Positions 41,812-49,709 of a stretch of DNA of 55,271 bases are shown here, piece by piece. The notes under the pieces are model-generated. The model did not search any database, was not told the origin of the DNA, and was given only the letters and a program-made list of their open reading frames with translations. Origin of the DNA: Bacteroidales bacterium (GTDB taxonomy: Bacteria; Bacteroidota; Bacteroidia; Bacteroidales; UBA932). A program made the position numbers and the translations under genes. Position 1 is the first letter of the stretch. Each line of letters begins with the position of its first letter. The stretch lies in assembly GCA_016295455.1 (NCBI GenBank), contig JAEDLE010000004.1, positions 1 through 55,271 of the forward strand, written 5' to 3'.

Positions 41812-43026
41812 ATGAAAACATTGAAGGAACTGTACAGAGTGGGCAAAGGTCCTTCCTCAAGCCATACCATGGGCCCGGAGAGGGCTTCGCGTATGTTTCT
41901 TGAAAGGAATATGGAAGCCCGCTCGTTCGAGGTCACTCTCTACGGCAGTCTTGCAGCCACGGGAAAGGGCCATATGACCGACGTCGCCATTCAGTCTGTG
42001 CTCGCCAAGGTGGCACCTCTTACCATAATATGGAAATCTTCCGTTTTTCTTCCGTTCCATCCGAACGGAATGCAGTTCAAGTCTTTCGATGCCGAAGGCA
42101 AGCTGATGGAAGACTGGACGGTGTACAGCGTCGGAGGCGGAGCCCTTTCGACCGGGGAGGAGAATACTGTCGACCTGGGCAGTGACATTTATGACCTCAC
42201 AACACTTGAAGCCATACTCCACTGGTGCCAGAAGCACGGCAGGAGTTTCTGGGAATACGTCGAGAGCCGCGAGGACAAGGACCTGGATGACTATCTCCAA
42301 TATATATGGGAGAAGATGCAGGAGTCTGTAGAAAGGGGTCTGGATACCGAAGGCGCTATACCGGGACCGCTCCACATCTCACGCAAGGCTTCGGTCTACC
42401 ACGTCAAGGCCCAGGGCTACAAACACAATCTCCAGTCGAGGGGACTTGTATATGCCTATTCGCTCGCGGTAAGCGAGGAGAATGCCTGTGGCGGTACCAT
42501 AGTGACTGCCCCTACCTGCGGCTCCTGCGGAGTACTTCCGGCAGTTCTGTACCATCTCTCCAGGGGGCATATGTTCTCCGACCAGAAGATCAGGCACGCG
42601 CTCGCCACTGCGGGGCTTTTCGGCAACATAGTCAAGAACAACGCGTCCATCTCCGGCGCTGAGGTGGGATGCCAGGGCGAGGTCGGAGTGGCCTGCGCCA
42701 TGGCTTCAGCAGCCGCTACCCAGCTTTTCGGAGGCAGCCCTTCTCAGATTGAATATGCCGCCGAGATGGGTCTGGAGCACCATCTGGGAATGACCTGCGA
42801 CCCGATAGGCGGACTGGTTCAGATTCCCTGCATAGAGAGAAATGCATTTGCCGCTGCAAGGGCGCTGGATTCCAACATATATGCTTCCTTCTCCGACGGA
42901 AACCACCGCATCTCCTTCGACCACGTGGTGGATGTCATGAAGCAGACCGGCAAGGATTTGCCGTCCCTCTACAAGGAAACTTCCATCGGCGGTCTGGCCA
43001 AGGCTTTCAACGCGAGGATGAAGTAG
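41812..43026 (+). CDS. sdaA: L-serine ammonia-lyase (iron-sulfur, single chain)
   Basis: A 404-residue [4Fe-4S] L-serine dehydratase, single-chain form with beta domain first. Signatures: YRVGKGPSSSHTMGPERAS (substrate loop), GGTIVTAPTCGSCGVLPAVLYHL, and MTCDPIGGLVQIPCIERN, supplying cluster Cys. It converts serine to pyruvate and ammonia. The ATG at 41812 follows AAAGAAAGG and fits the family; the frame from 41779 overlaps the promoter. Divergent from the glycine cleavage operon, so glycine can flow to serine (via GlyA elsewhere) and then pyruvate. It ends 20 bp inside the convergent GH25 gene. Confidence 0.95.
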   Translation: MKTLKELYRVGKGPSSSHTMGPERASRMFLERNMEARSFEVTLYGSLAATGKGHMTDVAIQSVLAKVAPLTIIWKSSVFLPFHPNGMQFKSFDAEGKLMEDWTVYSVGGGALSTGEENTVDLGSDIYDLTTLEAILHWCQKHGRSFWEYVESREDKDLDDYLQYIWEKMQESVERGLDTEGAIPGPLHISRKASVYHVKAQGYKHNLQSRGLVYAYSLAVSEENACGGTIVTAPTCGSCGVLPAVLYHLSRGHMFSDQKIRHALATAGLFGNIVKNNASISGAEVGCQGEVGVACAMASAAATQLFGGSPSQIEYAAEMGLEHHLGMTCDPIGGLVQIPCIERNAFAAARALDSNIYASFSDGNHRISFDHVVDVMKQTGKDLPSLYKETSIGGLAKAFNARMK

Positions 43027-43960
43027 AAGATCTCTTGATACTGAGGTCCACGCGGCCCCTTATGCCGGATACTATAGCCCTGTCCGTGAACTGCCACCAT
43101 TCCCAGTCGTCGCGGACAGGTTTTTTGTCTCCGTATCTGGCTATCCAGAGGGGATAGTCCTCCAGCAGTCCGTCTCCGATCCATTCCTGAGCGAAATCCT
43201 GTCCGGAATATATGACAGGTTTTCTCCCATATCGGGCCTCGACCGTCTCCAGCCATATGCGAACCCCGCGGCGCAGTTCCTCGCGGCTGCATCCCTTGTG
43301 CACTGTTTCCACGTCCAGCACAGGGGGCAGGTCCGAGTAGCGGAGTTCCCCCACGGCATCAATGAAGTTTTCCGCCTGCCTGACCGGATCCTTCGAACTG
43401 CGGTAGAAATGGTAGGCGCCTCTCGCTATGCCATATTCAAGGGCGTTGTCCCAGTTATCGCGGAAACATCTGTCTTTCATCGACTCGCCTTCGCTCGCCT
43501 TGATGAAGGCGAAAGCGACTTTCCGTATCTTTACAGCGTCTTCCATCTTCTTGACCGTTAATCCGTTGCGGTCGGTCATCACCCTCAGGGAATCCCATAC
43601 GATGTTCTTCCCGTTGTGATGCGACAGGTCTATGCCCAGCTCTCCCGGCATATCCCGTGGAACGGCCGCACCCCTTTCTCCCGAAGAGGGGACCGTCAAA
43701 GCTATGGATATGCCGACGAGTATGGCTGCAGCCGCAGTCGCCACTGTCCACCAGGGCAGGGCTATCCTTTTGTCACGGCGCCTGGAGGCTGGTTTCCGTT
43801 TCCTGTCTCCGGCAGGCTTTCGCATTCTGCTCTCGGCCTGGGCATGCTTCGGGATCCCGTTCTTGGCTGCAGCCGGCTTGCCACCTCTGGAAGTCCTGAC
43901 TGCAGCTGTCCTTTTCTTCGCGCTTGCGCTCCTTGTTCCCTTACTGTTCTCTGTCACCAT
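43007..43960 (-). CDS. GH25 lysozyme-like membrane-anchored muramidase
   Basis: About 317 residues. A basic, Lys/Arg/Ala-rich cytoplasmic N-terminus (about 70 residues) precedes a membrane helix (VATAAAAILVGISIALTV), then a GH25 domain: LGIDLSHHNGKNIVWDSL, VAFAFIKASEGESMKDRCFRDNW, RGAYHFYRSSKDPVRQAENFI, LPPVLDVETVHKG (catalytic Asp/Glu), PVIYSGQDFAQEWIG, PLWIARYGDKKP, WEWWQFTDRA. It cleaves the MurNAc-GlcNAc bond of peptidoglycan. Start at MVTENSKGTRSASAKK (43960) in place of the longer frame to 44041. The long basic N-tail is unusual for the family. Confidence 0.9.
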   Translation of the reverse strand: MVTENSKGTRSASAKKRTAAVRTSRGGKPAAAKNGIPKHAQAESRMRKPAGDRKRKPASRRRDKRIALPWWTVATAAAAILVGISIALTVPSSGERGAAVPRDMPGELGIDLSHHNGKNIVWDSLRVMTDRNGLTVKKMEDAVKIRKVAFAFIKASEGESMKDRCFRDNWDNALEYGIARGAYHFYRSSKDPVRQAENFIDAVGELRYSDLPPVLDVETVHKGCSREELRRGVRIWLETVEARYGRKPVIYSGQDFAQEWIGDGLLEDYPLWIARYGDKKPVRDDWEWWQFTDRAIVSGIRGRVDLSIKRSSTSSSR

Positions 43961-44097
43961 ATTCCCCGGAATAAGCCTGTATAGGACGCTTATGGAAGAA
44001 CAAAAATACAAACTAATCCGCTCATCCGGGCCCGCAGCCACGGCTTTGTCGGCAGAAAGTCGCCGGAAGTATGAAAAATTAAAAAAAATCTCTTTTT

Positions 44098-44125
44098 CTT
44101 TGCATATAATTCTGAATAAATTTAT
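44098..44125 (+). promoter_or_regulatory. Promoter for the HcnABC-like oxidoreductase gene
   Basis: TTTG at about 44099 and TAAATTTA at about 44117-44124 approximate the Bacteroidota -33/-7 pattern. They predict a leader of about 100 nt before the start at 44233. Confidence 0.4.
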
Positions 44126-44141
44126 AAATTACCGCCGCGAA

Positions 44142-44181
44142 ACAGAAGGGACTCCGTTTGAGGCTCCGCAAGGGCTTCTGT
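44142..44181 (+). other. Structured 5' leader hairpin of the oxidoreductase gene
   Basis: ACAGAAG (44142-44148) pairs exactly with CTTCTGT (44175-44181), enclosing GGACTCC and GGCTCC segments that can form an inner structure. It lies in the predicted mRNA leader. I do not recognise it as a glycine, SAM, THF or other known riboswitch. Confidence 0.35.
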
Positions 44182-44232
44182 GAAAGGATCCGGACTGTAA
44201 AGTACCTATTACTATTTTAACAGGAAATCACA

Positions 44233-47200
44233 ATGAGTAAAATCACTAACCATCCGATTCTTCATATTCCTGAAGGAGAAGAGACCAGTTTCGTTTACAA
44301 TGGCGTAGAGGTCAAGGCTACCAGAGGACAGACCATAGCCGCGGCTCTCCATCAGGCAGGATTTCCGGTGCACAGCCACAGTGTCGACGGGCGCAACCGT
44401 TCGATGAACTGCGGTATAGGCAAGTGCGGCGCCTGCCAGATGCTTGTGGACGGGGAAGTTAAGCGTATCTGTGTGACCAAGGTCGATGACGTGTGCGAAG
44501 TCGCTGAAATCAAGGCAGGCAGCTACAATGCCGATGCCAGGGTCAAGCTCCCGCAGTCTGCTCCGAAGGTATATGTCACGGATGTGGCCATCATCGGCGC
44601 CGGTCCTGCCGGACTTGCCTGCCGTGAGACTCTCCGCGAACTCGGAATCGACTGCATCGTGGTGGATGCCAACGCAAAGATTGGAGGTCAGTTCCTGATG
44701 CAGACCCACTGCTTCTTCTTCTTCGAGAAAGAGAAGAGATTCGGTGACAAGCGTGGTTTCGATATCGCCGCAGACCTTGCCGGAGAGGATCACAGCGGCA
44801 TACTCCTGAATTCTACCGTATGCGATATCCTTGAGGACAGAAGGCTGATGGTCAAGAATATAGTGACAGGTGAAACCTTCTATGTGGAGTCCCGCGCCCT
44901 GGTAGTCGCAACCGGTGCGGTTCCGTTCATGCCTACTTTCGAGAATGACGACCTTCCCGGCGTATACACCGCGGCTGTCGTCCAGAAGATGATGAACGCG
45001 GAGTTCACCCTTCTGGGAAAGAACGTCCTGACAGTAGGTGCCGGTAATATCGGTTACCTCACCAGCTACCAGCTCATGCAGGCCGGTGCCAAGGTAAAGG
45101 CCATACTCGAGGGTATGGACCACGAGGGCGGCTTCCCTGTACAGGCTAACCGTCTGCGCCGTCTCGGCGTTCCGATCATGACCTCCCACGTGCTTCTCCG
45201 TGCCATCCCTAACGAGGACAGGACAGGAGTTGTGGGCGCGGTCATAGCTGAGTGCAAGAACTTCAAGCCTATCCCGGGAACGGAGAAAATCATCGAGGGC
45301 ATAGACTGTATCAACATATGTACGGGTCTCATTCCTGACAATCAGCTCCTCAAGAAGGGTGAACAGCTCTTCGGCAAGCGCTGTCTCGGCGCAGGTGACG
45401 CCATCCGCATCGGTGAGGGTACCACAGCCGTCCTCAGGGGCAAGCAGTGCGCATACGAAATCGCCCAGGAACTCGGCGTGCGCTATGACTACAACGCATA
45501 TCTCCAGGTATCAAAGCAGTATATCGACTCGCAGCAGCGTCCGGTCCGCCTGAAGGAGCACGCTGACTGTCCGGACAAGGAGCGCCGTGATGCGAAGCCT
45601 TTCGTAAGGATGAACTGTCTCTACGGCTTCGCCTGCAACCCTTGCTCATTCTCCTGCCCTCAGGGCGCCATCACCAAGGCTTCGACCAACGTCACCCCAA
45701 CAATCGACTACAGCAAGTGTATCGGCTGCATGCAGTGCGTGAGCCAGTGTCCGGGCCTCGCAATATTCGGATATGACACCAGGAAGAACACCCTCTTCCT
45801 CCCGGTCGAGTTCGAAGTTGCGGAAGGCGCGGAGGTATTCCTCGTGGATGACAACGGCAAGAAGCTCGGAGAAGGCAGAATCGAGAAGGTGCTCAAGAAA
45901 CCTACCCTCACCAATGTGGCCAGGGTAAAGGCCGAGGGTATGGACGAAGAGGCTCTCCTCTCCGTTACCGGATTCATAGTCAAGGAGAACTATCCTGAAC
46001 CGATCGAGTTCAAGGAGCTCAGGGAAGTGGAGGCGGAGACCTATGTCTGCCATTGCGAGGATGTCAAGCTTGACACCCTCCTCAAGGAAATCGGCGACAG
46101 GAAGTACATCTCCATCGATGAGGTCAAGCATATCACCCGTCTGGGTATGGGTGCCTGCCGAGGCAAGAGGTGCATCCCTCGTCTGCGCAGCAAACTGCGT
46201 GAATATGGCATCGAACTCGTGGGTGACGCAACTCCGCGCGCCCCTCTGTCCAACAGATACACCATCGGTGAGTCATATCCGGATGAGCGTCACGACATCT
46301 ATGTCGTGGACAAGAAAGAAGTCCGTGAGGTCGAGGTCCTCGTGGCGGGCGGCGGTATGGGAGGAAGCTCCGTATTCCGTTATTTCGCCGAGGCCGGCAA
46401 GAATCCTGTGCTCATCAATGCCGACAGGGGCTCAACTTGGCGTTGCATCGCCGGAGGACGTCCTGCATTCTCGGTTCCTGAGCTTGCTGAAATCGCCAAG
46501 AAGAACCAGGAAATCTTCGTCGAGAGCCAGAAGGAGTACGATATCCATTACAGGGAGACCCGTTACATCACCTTCGCCCACGATGACGCTACCTACAAGT
46601 CCCTCGAGGATTCAAACTCCTGGTCCAATGCCTACATCATCGACAAGAAGGATTTCCGGAAGGAAGTCTCTCCATACTTCAACCCGAACCAGGATACCTA
46701 TTTCGCGGCACAGATTTCCGAGCACTGCTGGCAGGCCAGCCCTGGACGCACCATCGACTATGTCCGCTCCAAGGGTATTGCAAAGGGCGGAACCGTCCTT
46801 GAGGATACCAGGCTCATCGAAGTCCACAGGGAGGGAGGCAAGTATCATGCGCTTGTCTATACACACGACCACAGGTATGTGGAATATGTCTGTGACCATT
46901 TCGTGAATGCTCTTGGCTACAATGCCGAGAAATTCTGCCAGATGCTGGGCTATAATACAGGCTTCTATTCAGTGAAGCACCAGGCTTACATCACTCCGAG
47001 GCTTCCGTTCCTGGGCAAGGACGGTGACATACTCGACATGCTCATCGACCGCCGCAGGCGCAACGACTTCTCAGCAGTATATGGCCAGCAGCTCGCAAGC
47101 ACGGGCCAGTTCATAGTCTGCGCTTCTCCTGCCGTCGACGCCAAGTGTGTCATCAACGACTTCAGCCACAACAAGACCAACACCCGTGAGTTCCTTGAGA

Positions 47201-47463
47201 TCTGCTCCGATGTGCTCTGCGGCTGGATTCCTTCAATGGCAGACGTTCCGCTCCAGGCTTGCTGGGCTGGAAACTATGTAGAGCCACGCTATGTCATCGA
47301 TCCTGACAAGGGCCTCTTCGTAGGCCTCCAGGGACACGGCTTCATGATGAGCCAACACCTTGCAAGGCTCTATGTCGACAAGGCTCTCGGACGTCCTACT
47401 CCGGACTACCTCAAGAGACTTGCTCTTGAAGGCGACGGCCTCACCGAGAACTCATTCAGATAG
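44233..47463 (+). CDS. HcnA/B/C-like fused FAD/Fe-S amine or imino-acid dehydrogenase
   Basis: A 1076-residue single chain that combines modules normally on separate subunits. Order: [2Fe-2S] ferredoxin-like domain (Cys60, 65, 68, 80; HcnA/SoxA N-terminus type); FAD/NAD(P) disulfide-oxidoreductase domain (GAGPAG 122-127, second dinucleotide motif GAGNIG 269-274); a ferredoxin insert with an irregular cluster site (Cys462, 468, 471, 475) and a regular CxxCxxCxxxCP site (Cys496-506); a BFD-like [2Fe-2S] domain (Cys606, 608, 642, 647); then a second FAD domain of the D-amino-acid oxidase/HcnC family (GGGMGG 706-711 to the end). Relatives include HCN synthase, hydroxyproline/proline dehydrogenases and sarcosine oxidase. 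The substrate is probably a small amine or imino acid, possibly glycine-related given the neighbours. No signal peptide. Confidence 0.85.
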   Translation: MSKITNHPILHIPEGEETSFVYNGVEVKATRGQTIAAALHQAGFPVHSHSVDGRNRSMNCGIGKCGACQMLVDGEVKRICVTKVDDVCEVAEIKAGSYNADARVKLPQSAPKVYVTDVAIIGAGPAGLACRETLRELGIDCIVVDANAKIGGQFLMQTHCFFFFEKEKRFGDKRGFDIAADLAGEDHSGILLNSTVCDILEDRRLMVKNIVTGETFYVESRALVVATGAVPFMPTFENDDLPGVYTAAVVQKMMNAEFTLLGKNVLTVGAGNIGYLTSYQLMQAGAKVKAILEGMDHEGGFPVQANRLRRLGVPIMTSHVLLRAIPNEDRTGVVGAVIAECKNFKPIPGTEKIIEGIDCINICTGLIPDNQLLKKGEQLFGKRCLGAGDAIRIGEGTTAVLRGKQCAYEIAQELGVRYDYNAYLQVSKQYIDSQQRPVRLKEHADCPDKERRDAKPFVRMNCLYGFACNPCSFSCPQGAITKASTNVTPTIDYSKCIGCMQCVSQCPGLAIFGYDTRKNTLFLPVEFEVAEGAEVFLVDDNGKKLGEGRIEKVLKKPTLTNVARVKAEGMDEEALLSVTGFIVKENYPEPIEFKELREVEAETYVCHCEDVKLDTLLKEIGDRKYISIDEVKHITRLGMGACRGKRCIPRLRSKLREYGIELVGDATPRAPLSNRYTIGESYPDERHDIYVVDKKEVREVEVLVAGGGMGGSSVFRYFAEAGKNPVLINADRGSTWRCIAGGRPAFSVPELAEIAKKNQEIFVESQKEYDIHYRETRYITFAHDDATYKSLEDSNSWSNAYIIDKKDFRKEVSPYFNPNQDTYFAAQISEHCWQASPGRTIDYVRSKGIAKGGTVLEDTRLIEVHREGGKYHALVYTHDHRYVEYVCDHFVNALGYNAEKFCQMLGYNTGFYSVKHQAYITPRLPFLGKDGDILDMLIDRRRRNDFSAVYGQQLASTGQFIVCASPAVDAKCVINDFSHNKTNTREFLEICSDVLCGWIPSMADVPLQACWAGNYVEPRYVIDPDKGLFVGLQGHGFMMSQHLARLYVDKALGRPTPDYLKRLALEGDGLTENSFR

Positions 47464-47481
47464 TTCTTGCACTGATGTAAA

Positions 47482-47524
47482 ACCGAATAAGGCGGCTGAC
47501 AGTGAGTCAGTCGCCTTATTCGGT
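47482..47524 (+). terminator. Strong terminator after the oxidoreductase gene
   Basis: A 19-base stem: ACCGAATAAGGCG and CTGAC on the 5' side face GTCAG and CGCCTTATTCGGT on the 3' side, with one mismatch and a five-base loop. It is only weakly followed by T. Confidence 0.8.
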
Positions 47525-47577
47525 ATTAATCCATGCTCTTTGTGGGCCGCTATGGCTTTTCAGTCGTGAGCGCACTG

Positions 47578-47597
47578 GGTGGACTACGTATTTACAA
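47578..47597. repeat. Palindromic repeat, copy J (half copy)
   Basis: Only the core GGTGGAC (47578-47584) and one arm TACGTATTTACAA (47585-47597) are recognisable; the other arm is lost. It lies between the oxidoreductase terminator and pssA. Confidence 0.65.
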
Positions 47598-47625
47598 AAT
47601 ATATGTTACGCAATGTCTGGGTGCA

Positions 47626-48357
47626 TCAGTTGCTTTTCGGAAGAAGCGCTGACAGGATGTTGAGGAGTATGTAGCCGATGAAAGTGAAGCAAACTGCCAA
47701 TGACCATTCCAGGCCAGCGGCAGCCACGGCGAGCACTATGACAGGAATCATGACGATGAATGCAATTCTGATACGCACGGTGGCTTTGTCAGTGCCTTTC
47801 CCTTTGCCGAATTTCATTGAGAACATAGGTATTTCGCTTACAAGGAGAGCGGAAAGCGTTATGCCGAGGACCGGTAGGGCCCAGTATGATGCACATATGG
47901 CGGCGACGCTGCCGTCAGGATGTCCGGCCACAAAGTGGCACAGTGAACCGCATATCATTGCTGCAGCTGGCGTTGCCAGACCGATGAAACTGTCGTGCTG
48001 ACGCGGGTCGATGTTGAACTTGGCCAACCTGAGTGCGGAGAATATGGCAAGGATGAGCGGAATGAAGGCTGCAGCACCGTGGACGCCTCCCTGGACCATT
48101 GTCCTGTGAAGCATCAGGGAGGGGAGCAGGCCAAAACTGATCATATCGGCCAGGGAGTCAAGTTCCTTGCCGATGTCTGAATATGCTTCCAGAACCCTTG
48201 CTGCAAGACCGTCGAAGAAGTCGAAGACGGCAGAGGCCAGCATCAGGAGGAATGCGGTGCGGACATCGCCGCCAAGACACAGAATCACCCCGATGGCTCC
48301 AGAGAGCAGATTCATCGAGGTGATGGTGTTGGGAATGGATTTTCTTATGAATCCCAT
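47626..48357 (-). CDS. pssA: CDP-diacylglycerol-serine O-phosphatidyltransferase
   Basis: A 243-residue polytopic CDP-alcohol phosphatidyltransferase. The catalytic motif DxxDGxxARxnGxxxDxxxD is present as DFFDGLAARVLEAYSDIGKELDSLAD. N-terminal FIRKSIPNTITSMNLLSGAIGV is typical of type II PssA. It makes phosphatidylserine, precursor of phosphatidylethanolamine. The phosphatidylserine decarboxylase usually beside it in Bacteroidota is absent. Three bases separate it from the upstream peptidase gene, so the two may share a transcript. Confidence 0.93.
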   Translation of the reverse strand: MGFIRKSIPNTITSMNLLSGAIGVILCLGGDVRTAFLLMLASAVFDFFDGLAARVLEAYSDIGKELDSLADMISFGLLPSLMLHRTMVQGGVHGAAAFIPLILAIFSALRLAKFNIDPRQHDSFIGLATPAAAMICGSLCHFVAGHPDGSVAAICASYWALPVLGITLSALLVSEIPMFSMKFGKGKGTDKATVRIRIAFIVMIPVIVLAVAAAGLEWSLAVCFTFIGYILLNILSALLPKSN

Positions 48358-48360
48358 TTT

Positions 48361-49551
48361 TTATCTGATTCCAAGCTTGTTCTTGATATCCTTAGGCAGC
48401 GCATCCTTGTGGACGATGAAGCTGAGAGCCTTTGCCCTGGTGAAGGACTCTGAGATGTACCATATTCCGTCATAGTCTCCGGTCTTGCCCCAGGAATTCT
48501 TCACCATGAGGTAGCGAGTGCCGTTCTGGTCTTTTGCGATGCCGAAGGCGTGCATGCCGTGGTCGTCGGTGCTGGCCTTGTTGTCGAAGCCTTCCTGCCT
48601 GTACTCCTGGCTGATATACTTCTCTGCAGGGATGCCCTTGGCCTCTTTTTCCTTCTCTTCGGCCTTGCCTACCCACTTCTCCTGGTCTGAACCGCTGGTA
48701 GCCTTCGGAGCCTCTGCTTCAGGTATTACGGCTATGCCTTTCCTGGTGAAGCCCAGTTCGCTGACGTCTCCTGCCCAGGTGGTGGTGTAGCCGTTCTCGA
48801 TGGCGCTGAACATAACGCTCATGAACTCGTCGAGAGGCAGGTTGTAGGCCTGGTCATTGCGCCAGTTGTCGCATACCTCAAGTGCGAATCTGGTGTGGAA
48901 CGGATGGTGGGTGAAAGAGGTAAGTGTCACATAATCATCAGGATTCAGCTTGTAGCTGTCGGCAAATGACCTCGGGGTGTAATTCTTGCCGCCATATTCG
49001 AACTCCTCAGGGCATGCTCCGAAATATGCGTCGCAGACTCCTTTGTAGCCGTTCTTCCAGGCGGTGGAGAGATTTTTGTTCGGGTTGCTGACTATCACCT
49101 TGACATATGAAGCCAGGAGAGCGTCGATTTCGCCGTGTACAGGGAGGTCAGTGCCGTAGTTGAGACCGTTCATTACTGTCTGCGGCACGAGACCGTAGTC
49201 CTTGAGTATATGGAGGACGTCTTCAGATTCGCTTCCTGCGCCGAAAGTGAGGTTGCCGTCAAGACGGACGTACTTGTCGGCCCTGTCCTGATATGACTTG
49301 CTGACCACGAACATTTCGGAGAAGTCCGGATAGTCGGCTTCGTTCTTTATCTTGTTGATCCTGATGGCCTCTGACTCGAGGAATGATATGCCGGAGAAAC
49401 ACCAGCAGGTGCCGGAACGGTTCTGGTTCTTGATGGAAGTGATGGGATTCTCCACAACCGTGGTGAACTTGTACTCAGATTCCTGTGCGGAAGCGGCAAT
49501 GCAAAGGCTGAGCGCAGAGATTGCCAGAACTGTCTTCAAAGTCTTCTTCAT
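48361..49551 (-). CDS. Secreted C1B cysteine peptidase (aminopeptidase C/bleomycin hydrolase-like)
   Basis: A 396-residue protein with signal peptide (MKKTLKTVLAISALSLCIAASAQ). Papain-fold triad: Cys in NRSGTCWCFSG, His in DDHGMHAFGIAK, Asn in MVKNSWGKTGDYDG. The length and PVHGEID, FTHHPFHTRFALEVCDNW and YTTTWAGDVSE segments match the C1B (PepC/BLMH) family, but a secreted form is characteristic of Bacteroidota. Probable role: periplasmic or outer-surface peptide trimming. First gene of a probable two-gene unit with pssA. Confidence 0.93.
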   Translation of the reverse strand: MKKTLKTVLAISALSLCIAASAQESEYKFTTVVENPITSIKNQNRSGTCWCFSGISFLESEAIRINKIKNEADYPDFSEMFVVSKSYQDRADKYVRLDGNLTFGAGSESEDVLHILKDYGLVPQTVMNGLNYGTDLPVHGEIDALLASYVKVIVSNPNKNLSTAWKNGYKGVCDAYFGACPEEFEYGGKNYTPRSFADSYKLNPDDYVTLTSFTHHPFHTRFALEVCDNWRNDQAYNLPLDEFMSVMFSAIENGYTTTWAGDVSELGFTRKGIAVIPEAEAPKATSGSDQEKWVGKAEEKEKEAKGIPAEKYISQEYRQEGFDNKASTDDHGMHAFGIAKDQNGTRYLMVKNSWGKTGDYDGIWYISESFTRAKALSFIVHKDALPKDIKNKLGIR

Positions 49552-49650
49552 GTCAATTGATATTAGTTATGTCGTGCGTTGTGCGTCCGGCAAACTTACT
49601 CATTAAATGCTGAAATAGCAACCCATGTTTCTTTGATTTGAGATTTTTGC

Positions 49651-49658
49651 TAACTTTG
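49651..49658 (+). promoter_or_regulatory. -7 box (TAACTTTG) for the orphan lipoprotein gene
   Basis: TAACTTTG with TTTG about 19-20 nt upstream. The predicted transcription start near 49665 rules out the reading-frame start at 49638. Confidence 0.6.
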
Positions 49659-49709
49659 TATAATCTGAATATGGTACATTTCGTCTCTATGAGTTGCATA
49701 AGATCGGGA

